Positions 30,162 through 40,166 of a DNA stretch of 64,000 nt are shown piece by piece. The notes under the pieces are model-generated. The model did no database searches and was not told the origin of the DNA. It worked only from the letters and a program-made list of their open reading frames with translations. The position numbers and the translations under genes are program-made. The DNA lies in the NCBI RefSeq assembly GCF_030272615.1, contig NC_081412.1:672957823-673021822 (forward strand). The letters are read 5' to 3'. The number at the start of each line of letters is the position of its first letter. The first letter of the stretch is position 1. The DNA is from Cryptomeria japonica (taxonomy: Eukaryota > Streptophyta > Pinopsida > Cupressales > Cupressaceae).

Positions 30162-33100
30162 GTGTTGCGACAACTCCTCTCTCAAAATTTGGTCACTCTA
30201 CCTAAGCTATCAAACTATGAGCCTCAAGTCAAACTAGCATGGTGGAGAGATACTGAACACTGTGAATTCCATCAAGGAAGAGGACACAAGACAAGTAATT
30301 ATCACCGATTGAAAGATCTCATTCAGGATCTTATTGATCGAGGAGAAATTGAAATTGAAGGACATGACCCAAAAACAACCAATAATGATCATCAGATGTT
30401 CAAGAATCCACTTCCATCACAAGATCAAAGGGGTCCTTCCACTTCTAGGCGAGGCACTGATACCACTGATTATACGCAGGCTGCGTATAATTATACTGTA
30501 AATCACCTGTATGATGCCAGTGAACAAATTGCAACCATAACCTTAAAAAATCCCACCTCAAATTGCAATGTTGTTACATGTCGTGGCAAGGTCACCATCA
30601 AGGCAGCTCCACAAGGCACCACCTCCGTCCCAAAGCAGTACAATCTTGTGGAACAATTAGACAAAACGCCTGCGCTTATATCCATTTTAGAGCTATTGCG
30701 CCTATCGCCATCTCATAAAACAATCTTAGATCAAGCACTCCAAGAGGCGTCAGTCCCTGCAAACCTGAATACGGACCAGTTTCAAGCCATGGTTGGAAAT
30801 CTAAAGTCATCACCTTGTCTCACTTTTTTTGAAAGTGACAACTCTTCTTTCCAACAACCTCATAATGCTTCGCTACACATTGAAGGCTTTATCAACCAAC
30901 ACAGGATCAAGCGAGTCTTGATAGATAATGGAGCAGGCCTAAACATTTGTACACTACAGTTGGTCACAACATTGGGATATGCAATAGAATCAGTGGATCC
31001 TCACAAGAAGATCACAATCAAGGCCTATGATGATGCAGAGCGTTCATCCAAAGGAGCTGTGGGACTACCAATCCGAGTGGGCCCTGTGGTAAAGCACATC
31101 ATCTATCAGGTTCTGGACATTCCTCTGCCATATAATCTATTATTAGGGAGACCTTGGATACATGCCATGCAAGTTGTTCCATCTACCTACCATCAATGTA
31201 TCAAGTTCCCACATAACGGTACAGAGATCACAATCCTAGGCGATGCAAATCCCTTTGCATTTTGCCATAATATCAGCCATCAACCAGAAATTACTGTTCC
31301 TAATAATAGGGAAGCCATTTCCTCCACATCATATGTAAGTCTCGCCTCTCTTGCCAGTTCGAACACCCCTATACCCAAGCAAGAAAAGCTTAAGATGAAA
31401 TTAGCAGAGGAAGGTCCTGGAGAATACAACTTGAGTCAGCTCTTTTGTGTGGGACAAATGCCCACTTCTCCTAGAACTCATGGTAAACCACAGCAGTTAC
31501 TCCAGCAACCACTAAACATACCAGCATGTGCTTTGACACCTTTCGTTCTTGGAAAGAGTCAAGAGGAAGAAACACAAGATGAGGACCTGGCGGAATGGAT
31601 CTATAAAGATCCCATCACCACTGACATACCGCGAGTTACACTTCCTACAGATCAGTATGGCAAAGGCCTTCTCATTATGCAAAGAATGGGATATGATGGT
31701 CAGAGTGCTTTGGGATACTGCAAACAAGGACGACATGAACCTCTGCTACCAGAATTCAAGCCCAAAGGTAATACAGGCCTTGGCTTTGAAAAAGAGATCC
31801 TTCCTAAACTTAGATTCAAAGGAAAACCCAGCAAACCATTTTGCCCACCTACTGCAAAGAGGACACCTTTCATAATCAAAGCACCATCAAGCACTATCCC
31901 CACTGCCCCATCGAGGCTCACAACTCCACCATCTACAATACCAATCATCCCACCAATCAAACCAGTAATCCCATTCGCAACAGCCATTACATCCATAGTA
32001 CCATTAGCAGCAACAACTGTATCAGAATCCGCAGCAGCATCTATGGTACCAGCAGTTCCTGCAGAAGCCACTGAGTCAACACTGCCGATACTTCCTATGC
32101 CAGATTCTTTTATCCCCATCAAACTTCCTATAGCACCGATCACTACAACGGTACATCAACCAATCACACCTGCCATGTTTAATTCTAAAGACATCCCAGT
32201 ATGGTATAGCAATCGGATGTTGGAAAGTGATTCAGAGACTGACTCACATGAGTGGGAATTTGATTCTGTACAGCTTAATACTTCAGATGAGGAAGACACA
32301 TCACCACCTCCACCACGCAAAGACATCCCTGTTTACGGAGAAGCACAAATAAAGACCACTTGGGTTCCTGAGCTGGAAACATCTTCCACAGACCCTACGT
32401 CTCATCCTACGCCTGATTCTGACAGTGAAAGTACCATCAATGACCTTCACCACACTGTCTTGACCCTCACTGATACCTCTAACGAACTTAATCTAGTCGA
32501 TGAAGTAATGCCCATTGTCCACCCTGAACTCATCGAATGGAACCAACCAAATCCCCCATGTCTTGACCTCTTCCAAAACGATGAGGCTATCATTGACTTT
32601 TTGGAATTAAGGGATAATCTACCAAGCGGGGATCACAAAGCTGGATTCGCCATTGAACTTAATAGCGCAGCATACTTCGGGGCAGATGCCAAACCTTTCA
32701 GCTACAAAAATATAACAATGAAACATGGATCTTCCAGTGAAAACCACACTGTGGCACTGTTTGATCCCACAAAAGTAAAAAGAAAGAGCGTATCCAATGG
32801 TGAAAACCTCTTTGAGGCACCTGAGGATGAAGGGTTTGACATTCTCCCTGCTAATGCACAACAGGAACGATCAACGATTCTCATCGAGGAAACCAAAGAA
32901 TACAATGTGGGGACTCTTGAAAATCCTCATATCATACATCTGGCATCTCTTCTCACTCCAGAGGAACAACCTAAATTTATAGAGTTCTTCCAAAAGCGTC
33001 AGATCAACTTTGCATGGTCATATGCAGACATGCCTGGGCTTGATCCTGATTTAGTCATGCATCACCTCACCATAGTAGAAGGAGCCAAACCTATCAAGCA

Positions 33101-34592
33101 GAAGCTTCGTAAGATGCATCCCCAGATTGCAGTGCTAGTCAAAACAGAACTCAAGAAACTCCTGGATGTTGGTTTCATTAGACCAATTGATTATGCAGAA
33201 TGGATCTCCAATATTGTGCCTGTCGGCAAACCAAAAGGGGGCATCCGCATTTGTACTGACTTCAGAGATCTAAATAAGGCCTATCCTAAGGATTATTTCC
33301 CCCTACCAATTATTGACATCATAGTGGATCTAACAGCAGGACATGCCATGCTTTCACTCATGGATGGCTTTTCAGGATACAATCAAATAAAGATCGCACC
33401 AGAGGACCAACATAAGACAGCCTTCACATGTCCATGGGGCACATATTGCTGGAATGTAATGCCTTTCGGTCTAAAGAATGCAGGAGCAACCTATCAAAGA
33501 GCAATGACCACCATCTTCCATGACATGATGCATACCATGATGGAAGATTATGTTGATGACTTACTAGCAAAATCACTCACTAGAGAAGGGCATCTCCACA
33601 TCTTAGATAAAATCTTTGATAGACTGGAACAATACCATGTTCGACTCAACCCAAAGAAATGTGTCTTTGGAGTAACCTCCGGGAAGCTTCTAGGATACAT
33701 TGTCTCAAGCAAAGGTATTGAGGTCGACCCAGCAAAGGTAAAAGCAATCATGGACATGCCACCTCCAAAGAATATCAGTCAGCTAAGGACACTACAAGGA
33801 CGGCTTCAATCCATCCGAAGATTCATTGCACAATTGGCTGATAAGTGTCACCCATTTACACATCTGCTACACAAGAACATCCACTTTCAGTGGGATGCTC
33901 GATGCCAGCAAGCATTTCAGACACTTAAAGACTATCTCATGAATCCACCATTGCTGATGCCACCAGATCCAAGTAGACCATTGTTACTCTATATCTCAGC
34001 AACAAGTACGGCATTGGGTGTACTACTAGCACAACATAATGCAGAAGGCAAAGAATGTGCTATATACTACATCTCTCGCACACTGGTTGGCTATGAACTC
34101 AATTACACACCTATTGAGCGAGCTTGCCTAGCAGTAATCTTAGCAGCCACTAAACTGAGGCACTATCTGTTAACACACAAGGTACAACTCATTGCAAAGA
34201 TTGATCCACTCAAGTATTTACTTAACAAAGCAGCATTAACAGGCCGCTTGGCCAAATGGGTGATGATTCTAAGTGAATTTGACATTGAGTACGTGGACCG
34301 TAAAGCTATCAAAGGTCAAGTTATTGCAGATCAGTTGGCCGATGCGCCACTCATAGGTGATCATCCTCTTATTTCCAATTTTCCAGATGAAGAGATATTC
34401 ATGATCACAACAGCACAACCATGGAAACTATATTTTGATGGGTCATACACTAGGCACGGCTCGGGGGCAGGCATTCTGTTTATCACACCTCAAGGTGATA
34501 GAATCCCGAAGTCTTACAGGCTCACATTTCCATGCACAAACAACATAGCAGAGTATGAGGCCTTGATCACAGGACTCAGGTTAGCCGTATAG
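30162..34592 (+). CDS. pol: Tat Pol: zinc motif, protease, G-patch, RT, RNase H, start of second RNase H
   Basis: 1476 codons. Residues 35-52 hold a zinc-finger-like motif CEFHQGRGHKTSNYHRL, where the usual final Cys is Tyr. Protease: VLIDNGAGLNICT with D255-N-G. Residues 499-543 match a G-patch (GKGLLIMQRMGYDGQSALGY...GNTGLGF). A Pro/Thr/Ala-rich low-complexity linker (about 560-670) and an acidic segment follow. Reverse transcriptase runs about 955-1170 (GFIRPIDYAEWISNIVPV, ICTDFRDLNKAYPKD, YVDD at 1130-1133). Ty3-type RNase H covers about 1270-1400. A second RNase H begins at 1422 (WKLYFDGSYTRHGSGAGI). TAG at 34590-34592 cuts the second RNase H; homology continues in the same frame to 34982. 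The first ATG is only the first after the gag stop; the true polyprotein reads from gag. Confidence 0.95.
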   Translation: MLRQLLSQNLVTLPKLSNYEPQVKLAWWRDTEHCEFHQGRGHKTSNYHRLKDLIQDLIDRGEIEIEGHDPKTTNNDHQMFKNPLPSQDQRGPSTSRRGTDTTDYTQAAYNYTVNHLYDASEQIATITLKNPTSNCNVVTCRGKVTIKAAPQGTTSVPKQYNLVEQLDKTPALISILELLRLSPSHKTILDQALQEASVPANLNTDQFQAMVGNLKSSPCLTFFESDNSSFQQPHNASLHIEGFINQHRIKRVLIDNGAGLNICTLQLVTTLGYAIESVDPHKKITIKAYDDAERSSKGAVGLPIRVGPVVKHIIYQVLDIPLPYNLLLGRPWIHAMQVVPSTYHQCIKFPHNGTEITILGDANPFAFCHNISHQPEITVPNNREAISSTSYVSLASLASSNTPIPKQEKLKMKLAEEGPGEYNLSQLFCVGQMPTSPRTHGKPQQLLQQPLNIPACALTPFVLGKSQEEETQDEDLAEWIYKDPITTDIPRVTLPTDQYGKGLLIMQRMGYDGQSALGYCKQGRHEPLLPEFKPKGNTGLGFEKEILPKLRFKGKPSKPFCPPTAKRTPFIIKAPSSTIPTAPSRLTTPPSTIPIIPPIKPVIPFATAITSIVPLAATTVSESAAASMVPAVPAEATESTLPILPMPDSFIPIKLPIAPITTTVHQPITPAMFNSKDIPVWYSNRMLESDSETDSHEWEFDSVQLNTSDEEDTSPPPPRKDIPVYGEAQIKTTWVPELETSSTDPTSHPTPDSDSESTINDLHHTVLTLTDTSNELNLVDEVMPIVHPELIEWNQPNPPCLDLFQNDEAIIDFLELRDNLPSGDHKAGFAIELNSAAYFGADAKPFSYKNITMKHGSSSENHTVALFDPTKVKRKSVSNGENLFEAPEDEGFDILPANAQQERSTILIEETKEYNVGTLENPHIIHLASLLTPEEQPKFIEFFQKRQINFAWSYADMPGLDPDLVMHHLTIVEGAKPIKQKLRKMHPQIAVLVKTELKKLLDVGFIRPIDYAEWISNIVPVGKPKGGIRICTDFRDLNKAYPKDYFPLPIIDIIVDLTAGHAMLSLMDGFSGYNQIKIAPEDQHKTAFTCPWGTYCWNVMPFGLKNAGATYQRAMTTIFHDMMHTMMEDYVDDLLAKSLTREGHLHILDKIFDRLEQYHVRLNPKKCVFGVTSGKLLGYIVSSKGIEVDPAKVKAIMDMPPPKNISQLRTLQGRLQSIRRFIAQLADKCHPFTHLLHKNIHFQWDARCQQAFQTLKDYLMNPPLLMPPDPSRPLLLYISATSTALGVLLAQHNAEGKECAIYYISRTLVGYELNYTPIERACLAVILAATKLRHYLLTHKVQLIAKIDPLKYLLNKAALTGRLAKWVMILSEFDIEYVDRKAIKGQVIADQLADAPLIGDHPLISNFPDEEIFMITTAQPWKLYFDGSYTRHGSGAGILFITPQGDRIPKSYRLTFPCTNNIAEYEALITGLRLAV
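31656..31788 (+). other. G-patch domain within Tat Pol
   Basis: GKGLLIMQRMGYDGQSALGYCKQ, then EPLLPEFKPKGNTGLGF. The glycine-rich pattern (G-x-L-hydrophobic-x-x-M-G-[YW]-x-G-x-x-L-G ... G-L-G-F) matches the G-patch, an RNA- or helicase-binding module also found after protease in betaretroviruses. It lies between protease and reverse transcriptase, so it may be released with the protease or stay attached to the polymerase. Confidence 0.8.
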
Positions 34593-34985
34593 TGGAAATT
34601 ACAAGAACTGCAAGTATATGGCGATTCCCAACTAGTCATTCGACAAGCAACAGATGAATATCAAACCAAGGATGATAAACTCATGCCATATAAGCAAATG
34701 GTGGACACTCTAAAGACATCATTTACTACTATCACTTTTGAGCAGATACCAAGAGATCAGAATCGAGCTGCTGACGCTATGGCTACCATCGCATCTCTCC
34801 TAGATCTTCCACAAAATTCAACACGCTACAATTTCTTGGTAGAACAGCTTTGGATCCCCGCTTATGATATCCCTGAATCTGAAACGATATGTCGCCTTGT
34901 TGGTTCTGAATCCCCATGGTACGGTGAGTTCTACACCTATCTTCGCGATCATACCCTTCCTCCCAACCAATCGAATAACCAATGA
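34593..34985 (+). pseudogene. Tat second (archaeal-type) RNase H, C-terminal part
   Basis: In the same frame as pol after the TAG: WKLQELQVYGDSQLVIRQ with the catalytic D in YGDSQLV, then TFEQIPRDQNRAADAMATIASL, whose D-x-N-x-x-A-D motif closes RNase H. A linker ends at TGA 34983-34985. This second RNase H between the Ty3-type RNase H and integrase is diagnostic of Tat elements. Beyond the TGA, the run of six A (34985-34990) appears one base too long, because integrase continues in the next frame. Confidence 0.9.
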
Positions 34986-36174
34986 AAAAACCTTCTTTCG
35001 CCAAACTGCTCGATATACCATTATTGCCGAAACCCTATACCGACGTAGTCTTGATGGTACTCTCCTTCGATGTCTGGAACAGGATGAGATAACAAAGGTT
35101 TTGGAAGAGGTACATGAAGGAATTTGCGGGACTCACTCAAGTGGTCCATCACTAGCCAAGAAGATCATGCGAGCTGGATACTACTGGCCATCTATGGAAA
35201 AGGATTCCTACTACTTTGTCAGGAAATGCAAGAAATGTCAAGTTCACAGTGACCTGATACATGCACCAGCACAGGAACTGCAACCAATCACAACACCATG
35301 GCCTTTTTGTCAATGGGGCCTTGACCTTGTGGGTAAGATTCATCCATCTTCATCCAATGGCCATAAATTCATTATTACCGCCACCGAATATTTCACAAAG
35401 TGGATCGAAGCTGTTCCACTTACCCAAGTCACCGGCAAGCAGATCGCCTCATTCATCCTCAACTACATCATCTGCCGGTATGGTGTACCCATGTCCATCG
35501 TCACAGATAACGGTCTTCCTTTCAAAAATCAGGATGTCCGTGAACTTTGTGAGAAATTTCATATCCAACACCGCTTTTCCACTCCCTATTACCCACAAGG
35601 CAATGGTCAGGCCGAAGCATCCAATAAAAACATATTAAGAATCCTAAAGAAGACAGTCAATGATGCCGGTCATGATTGGCATGTTCAATTGAATCCAGCG
35701 CTATGGGCATATCGAACTAGCATTCGAACCCCTACAGGTGCAACTCCTTATTCATTGGTCTATGGTGCAGAAGCTATCTTGCCTATTGAGGTCAAGATAC
35801 CATCATTACGGGTTTCCTTGCACAATCTCATCGATGATGAAGCCTACAGAGTATCCCGTCTTCAGGACTTAGAGTTACTTGATGAGAAACGACAAGCTGC
35901 ATACAATCACCTCAAAGCCTATCAGCAGCGCATGAGCAGAAACTACAATCACCGAGTTAGACCTCGTACATTTGAGGTAGGTGATCTTGTTCTACGAGAG
36001 AATCCTCGCAACCAACCAAACAGAGAACATCAGGGCAAGTTTGAATCAAACTGGCTGGGCCCATATGTTGTCACTGCTGTATTTGGATCTGGGGCATATC
36101 AGTTGGCTACATCAGAAGGAGAACCGCTTGCAGATCCAATTAACAGCATGCACCTCAAACGGTATTACACATAA
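34864..36174 (+). CDS. int: Tat integrase
   Basis: The reading frame opens at 34864, but homology to integrase starts near 34985 (TFFRQTARYTIIAETLYRRS). The HHCC zinc-binding domain is complete (H-E-G-I-C-G-T-H ... C-K-K-C). The catalytic D,D35E core is present: GLDLVGKI, SIVTDNGLPF and QGNGQAEASNKN. The C-terminal domain has FEVGDLVLRENPRNQPN and LGPYVVTAVFGSGAYQL, ending HLKRYYT with TAA/A. No chromodomain follows. The enzyme inserts the cDNA into the chromosome and makes the 5-bp duplication seen here. It is one frame ahead of pol, because of a stop plus an apparent one-base slip at 34983-34990, so it is not translated as a fusion in this copy. The ATG at 34864 lies in an overlap and is probably not used. 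Confidence 0.94.
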   Translation: MISLNLKRYVALLVLNPHGTVSSTPIFAIIPFLPTNRITNEKTFFRQTARYTIIAETLYRRSLDGTLLRCLEQDEITKVLEEVHEGICGTHSSGPSLAKKIMRAGYYWPSMEKDSYYFVRKCKKCQVHSDLIHAPAQELQPITTPWPFCQWGLDLVGKIHPSSSNGHKFIITATEYFTKWIEAVPLTQVTGKQIASFILNYIICRYGVPMSIVTDNGLPFKNQDVRELCEKFHIQHRFSTPYYPQGNGQAEASNKNILRILKKTVNDAGHDWHVQLNPALWAYRTSIRTPTGATPYSLVYGAEAILPIEVKIPSLRVSLHNLIDDEAYRVSRLQDLELLDEKRQAAYNHLKAYQQRMSRNYNHRVRPRTFEVGDLVLRENPRNQPNREHQGKFESNWLGPYVVTAVFGSGAYQLATSEGEPLADPINSMHLKRYYT

Positions 36175-38191
36175 GTTGTACAGAGCATCAGGCTCCCCTG
36201 CCTATCAGAAAATATCAAAAACATTCAGAAAATGTCCTGAAGAAAATCCAAAAACATTCAAAAATGTCCCAGAAAATATCAAAAACATTCAAAAACAATA
36301 CAAAATCCAAAAACATTCAAAAAATGTTTCACAAAATCCAAAAACATCAGAAAAACCATCGAAAATCACCCAAAAACATGACAACACCTTGTACATATTC
36401 ATCCGATCAGATACAAAACAAACATTGACAAAATACTCACACAAATGAGCACTTATCACTCAACCACACAATCAACATCAGCAATCCAAACTGTCTTAAA
36501 CAAGGATACATCCTTCCTTATCAAAACAAAGACAAGATGACGTTTTCTTGGACAAGAAAATTATGTTAAGCTATCAAATGCTTGGTTGATTCGTGAGTAA
36601 TTCATTTGTTTATCTGTATCGGGATCTTTCAGCATTGTTTTGTATCGTTTGCGCATTACTTCCGATGATGTTCAGGGACATGTACTAATGGTGTCTACGT
36701 GGGAAGTTCACTAAGCTACGTGATCTTATGCAAAATGCAGTCATAGATCATTACGGCTTGCTGACTACAGCATATACCTCGACCATCTGAGCATGAACCA
36801 TTACCAAGAATCCTTATTCTTTATTCTTTATGTATATACTGTTTGTTTACAGGTACAATGCTCATTCTTTGGTTCCTCCTCATCCAATTTGGATAAAGGT
36901 TTTTATTTCTTAGTACGGTATGCACTTGTCTCAGGATATGATCAGCCTAAGATCAAGGAGGACGATCCAAGTTATGCATGAATGGAGATAATCCTTGTCT
37001 GTTCCGCAAGCAATACTCAGGTCAACTTGATCCATTATATCAAGTTGCTTGTATTAACTTGCTATATCAAAATCCATGTAAGAAATACTCTGGTCATCTT
37101 GAATCTTTATGTCAAGTTGCTTGTATTCTCTTCCAACATTTTAAAGCTCAATGATGAAAATAAAGCACCATGGATCATCATTCCATCTCATCTGTATATA
37201 TTGCATTTCAATGCATTCCACCCATCCATACATTCATAATAGTTGCATCTCATGCATACATAGTCATAATAATGCATACTCTATTTTACTCATCTTCTTC
37301 CATAGGACTCGGTCCTAGTCCTCCATATCTTCTATCTAACATTGAATCCCCCCTCACCCTCCCTATCTTGATCATCAACATCATCCTAATCCCTTCATCG
37401 CTTCCCATCCTCACTCATCCAAAAAAATAAAGCCAGTTACTCTGTCTACACAGATACATCAACTCACGCACACCTAGACTATCAACAGATACTCTGATCA
37501 CGTATCTTCGGGTCTCAACAGGTAATCGATTATGGTAATCCTAGACTACATCAGGCATTTATCATAATGACCTAGTCTCAACGGGGCTGCCATGATTCCC
37601 CACAGCCATCCATCACATGCACACACTATCAATTGATCAACCAATCAAATACAATCCAACGGACAATTACATCAATTGTCTACGTCTCAACGAGTATTTT
37701 GCTTCATATACCTTGACTTCATTGGACAATTACATCAATTGTCTAAGTCACCATCAGGTCACTTTGATTCACTTACTCAGACTTTATCATGTTCAAGCGA
37801 CCAACTGACATCAACTGTCACGCTTTGACTTGACCGGGGCAATTAAACCGATTGCACCAGATTGTCCAACCAATTTTGATCAATTGTATAGCATCAATCA
37901 AAACCCCACACTAAATCTGCTATGTATCTCTTGCATGACCTCAGGGTACTCGTTGGCTTGTTGTTTCTTCATATTCACTCCATTTTCTCCCATTCTTTCA
38001 TCATTAGTTCTAATTTCTTCTATTCTACCTCCCCTTCGCTTTTCATTCTTTTTCGAGAGATCGCCCGATTTTTCAAAAAAATCGGCCCATCTCTCGAGGG
38101 GGCATACCACCCATTAAATTTACATTTTATGGGGCATTTCTTCACACCTATTTTTCTTTCTTTGAAACGACGCGATAAACTGCACCGTCTC
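36175..38191 (+). other. Tat 3' non-coding region
   Basis: About 2 kb with no supported gene and no clear antisense PMD ORF, unlike the diverged relative upstream. It holds an A-rich microrepeat (36205-36375, words CAAAAACATTCA), a 44-bp direct repeat (37012-37055 and 37084-37127), and a repeated inverted motif GGACAATTACATCAATTGTC at 37661-37680 and 37724-37743. The many short CATACAT and TCATC words match the corresponding region of the degenerate element. Confidence 0.7.
38054..38096 (+). other. Inverted repeat / hairpin before the polypurine tract
   Basis: CGAGAGAT-CG-CCCGATTTTT, then C, then AAAAAAATCGGG-like and ATCTCTCG: a 17-18 bp stem with a small internal loop and a tiny apical loop. 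It lies about 95 bp upstream of the polypurine tract. As RNA it would be a stable stem near the 3' end of the internal region. Function unknown. Confidence 0.75.
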
Positions 38192-38204
38192 AAAGAGGGG
38201 CAAA
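38192..38204 (+). other. Tat polypurine tract
   Basis: AAAGAGGGGCAAA directly abuts the TG of the 3' LTR. It is the plus-strand DNA priming site. Homologous tracts occur at 8930 and 12771. Confidence 0.9.
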
Positions 38205-40161
38205 TGTAGTCACATAAATCTGTCCACTTAATTAAATGAATACTTAGTATTTATTTGATTATTTAACCATCAATTAATAATTAATTAAATTAATATTTAA
38301 TTAATTCATCTTAACCCTCTTCTCCTATTAATTAAATAAATTATTCAATTTATTTGATTTAATTCACTTAACCAAATTCATACCATTAATTAAATAAATA
38401 AATCATATTTGTTTAATTAAATCTTCTCTCACATTTAAATAAATTAATATTTATTTAAATCCCCCAAAATCCCACCTCTCACATTTAAATAAATAAATCA
38501 TTTATTTAAATCACCTTTATCCTCCACCCACTTGTATTTTCCTACAAAAGCAAGTTGCACAATTATTTTAAATAAATAATTTATTTAAATCACCTTTATC
38601 CTCCACCCACTTATATTTTCCTACAAAAGCAAGTTGCACAACTATTTTAAATAAATTATTTATTTAAAATCCTATTTATCCTCACCCACTTGAAACCTTT
38701 AATGGTTTCCCTTAAAGTAGTCAAACTTGATGGCTTTAAAGTCTTCAAACTTGATGGCTTCCTTCTATAGTCTTCTTAAGACTTTAATGGTTTTCCTTAA
38801 AGTCTTCAAGCCTTTAATGGTTTCCCTCAAAGTCTTCAAGCATTTTAATGCTTTATCTTCTTTTTCTCATTTAAATAAATTAATATTTATTTAAATATTT
38901 ATCCAAATGCAACTTACACCATTTAATTGAAATAAATGATTTTATTTTAATTGAAAATACCAAAATTTCTCCCACTTACATTTTCCTACAAAATCCACTT
39001 GTATGCCTAAACCCCTTCTAAATTCTTCTAAACCCTTCCTAATTAGCCTAATCCATCCCCTAAATATTGTCACATTCCTAAGCAAATTGGAGTCACTTCT
39101 CAAAGACTCCAAAGTCTTTGAAAAGCAATTAATGCTTTGTGTGTTCAACAAATTAAGCCTAAAAGTCTTTGATAACCATTAAAGGCTTTCAACCTTCAAC
39201 CACTAAATGTCTCAAAGTCTTGGATAACCTTTGAAAGCTTCCAACCTTCAACCACTAAATGGCTCAAAGTCTTTGATAACCATTGAAGGCTTTCAACCTT
39301 CAACCACTTAATCCCCAAAGTCTCCAATAACCATTAATGGTTACCTCAAACCCTCCCACATGGTTAAAACATTTGTTTTGACTCAACCTCTACCCAACCC
39401 AAGGGTCTCATCAAGCCTTTAATGCTTTGACCATGATTATCTCTTAATCATTTGCACAAAGGTTTATCCTTGCATTAACTCCTAATCCAGTGGGTAATCC
39501 TAATTTAGGCTTGACCCTTACCTTCTAGATAACCATGAGGTCTCCTCAGGCATTTAATGCCTCCAACCTCTTCTCTCAACCCAATCTTATGTTGACACTC
39601 GTCACCATTTCATTGGTGCAAATTGTGCACATGGATCCCCAACTTTCAAGCTTGACCCTTGATTAAACCTTTCAATCCTGGCCATCCATTGCTCCATTTT
39701 TCCTATAAATAGAGCCCATTCCTTCATAATCCAGATCCTGAAAACTTGTATGCATTTAGGCTATAGACATTTTTAGAGAGCATTTAGCATAGCATAACTA
39801 AAATCTTGTCTTTTTGGTAAAATCAATCATTTTAGCATCAATAGCATAGTATTTAGCTTTTCATTTCATATTTGAAGCTTAATATTAAATCTCAATCCTC
39901 CATAAGCATCCATAGTGCAAAAAGCTACTGAGAGCTACACTCATTTGGGACTTGGAGAGGAGAGGAACAAGGGAGGAGCAACTATGAGCATCTTGATTAG
40001 CTATTTTATTCTATGTTTATATGCTTTCTATTTCATGCTTAATATCTCTCTTGATATGCCTGTTTAGGATAATCTTTTGTTGCTAACACTAATGTTTGTT
40101 TCTTGTGCTCTTATGTGTGTTGCCATCAAACAGATTTTCTAATCCTTTTTGCAGAGCATCA
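38205..40161 (+). repeat. Tat 3' LTR (1957 bp)
   Basis: Same length as the 5' LTR, with ten substitutions by hand alignment and no indels. TATA box at 39704-39712. The antisense ORF at 38942-39151 is a by-product. Followed by CTATG, the target duplication. Confidence 0.97.
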
Positions 40162-40166
40162 CTATG

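Larger units (their letters stand above)
24201..40161 (+). mobile_element. Near-intact Tat-lineage Ty3/gypsy retrotransposon
   Basis: 15,961 bp bounded by TG...CA LTRs of identical length (1957 bp) and a perfect CTATG duplication. Order: 5' LTR, primer-binding site, 2.7-kb leader, gag, protease, G-patch, reverse transcriptase, RNase H, a second archaeal-type RNase H, integrase, 2-kb 3' region, polypurine tract, 3' LTR. The dual RNase H and lack of a chromodomain place it in the Tat clade (Ogre/TatI-III relatives). The LTRs differ at 10 sites by my alignment (8 transitions, 2 transversions, no indels), so it is the youngest insertion here. In-frame stops at 30126 and 34590, and a stop plus one-base shift near 34983, make this copy non-autonomous unless recoded. 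Confidence 0.97.

Noticed and set aside
34864..34984. N-terminal 40 codons of the integrase-frame ORF
   Set aside because: They overlap the pol frame, which carries the true homology here; integrase similarity starts only near 34985.
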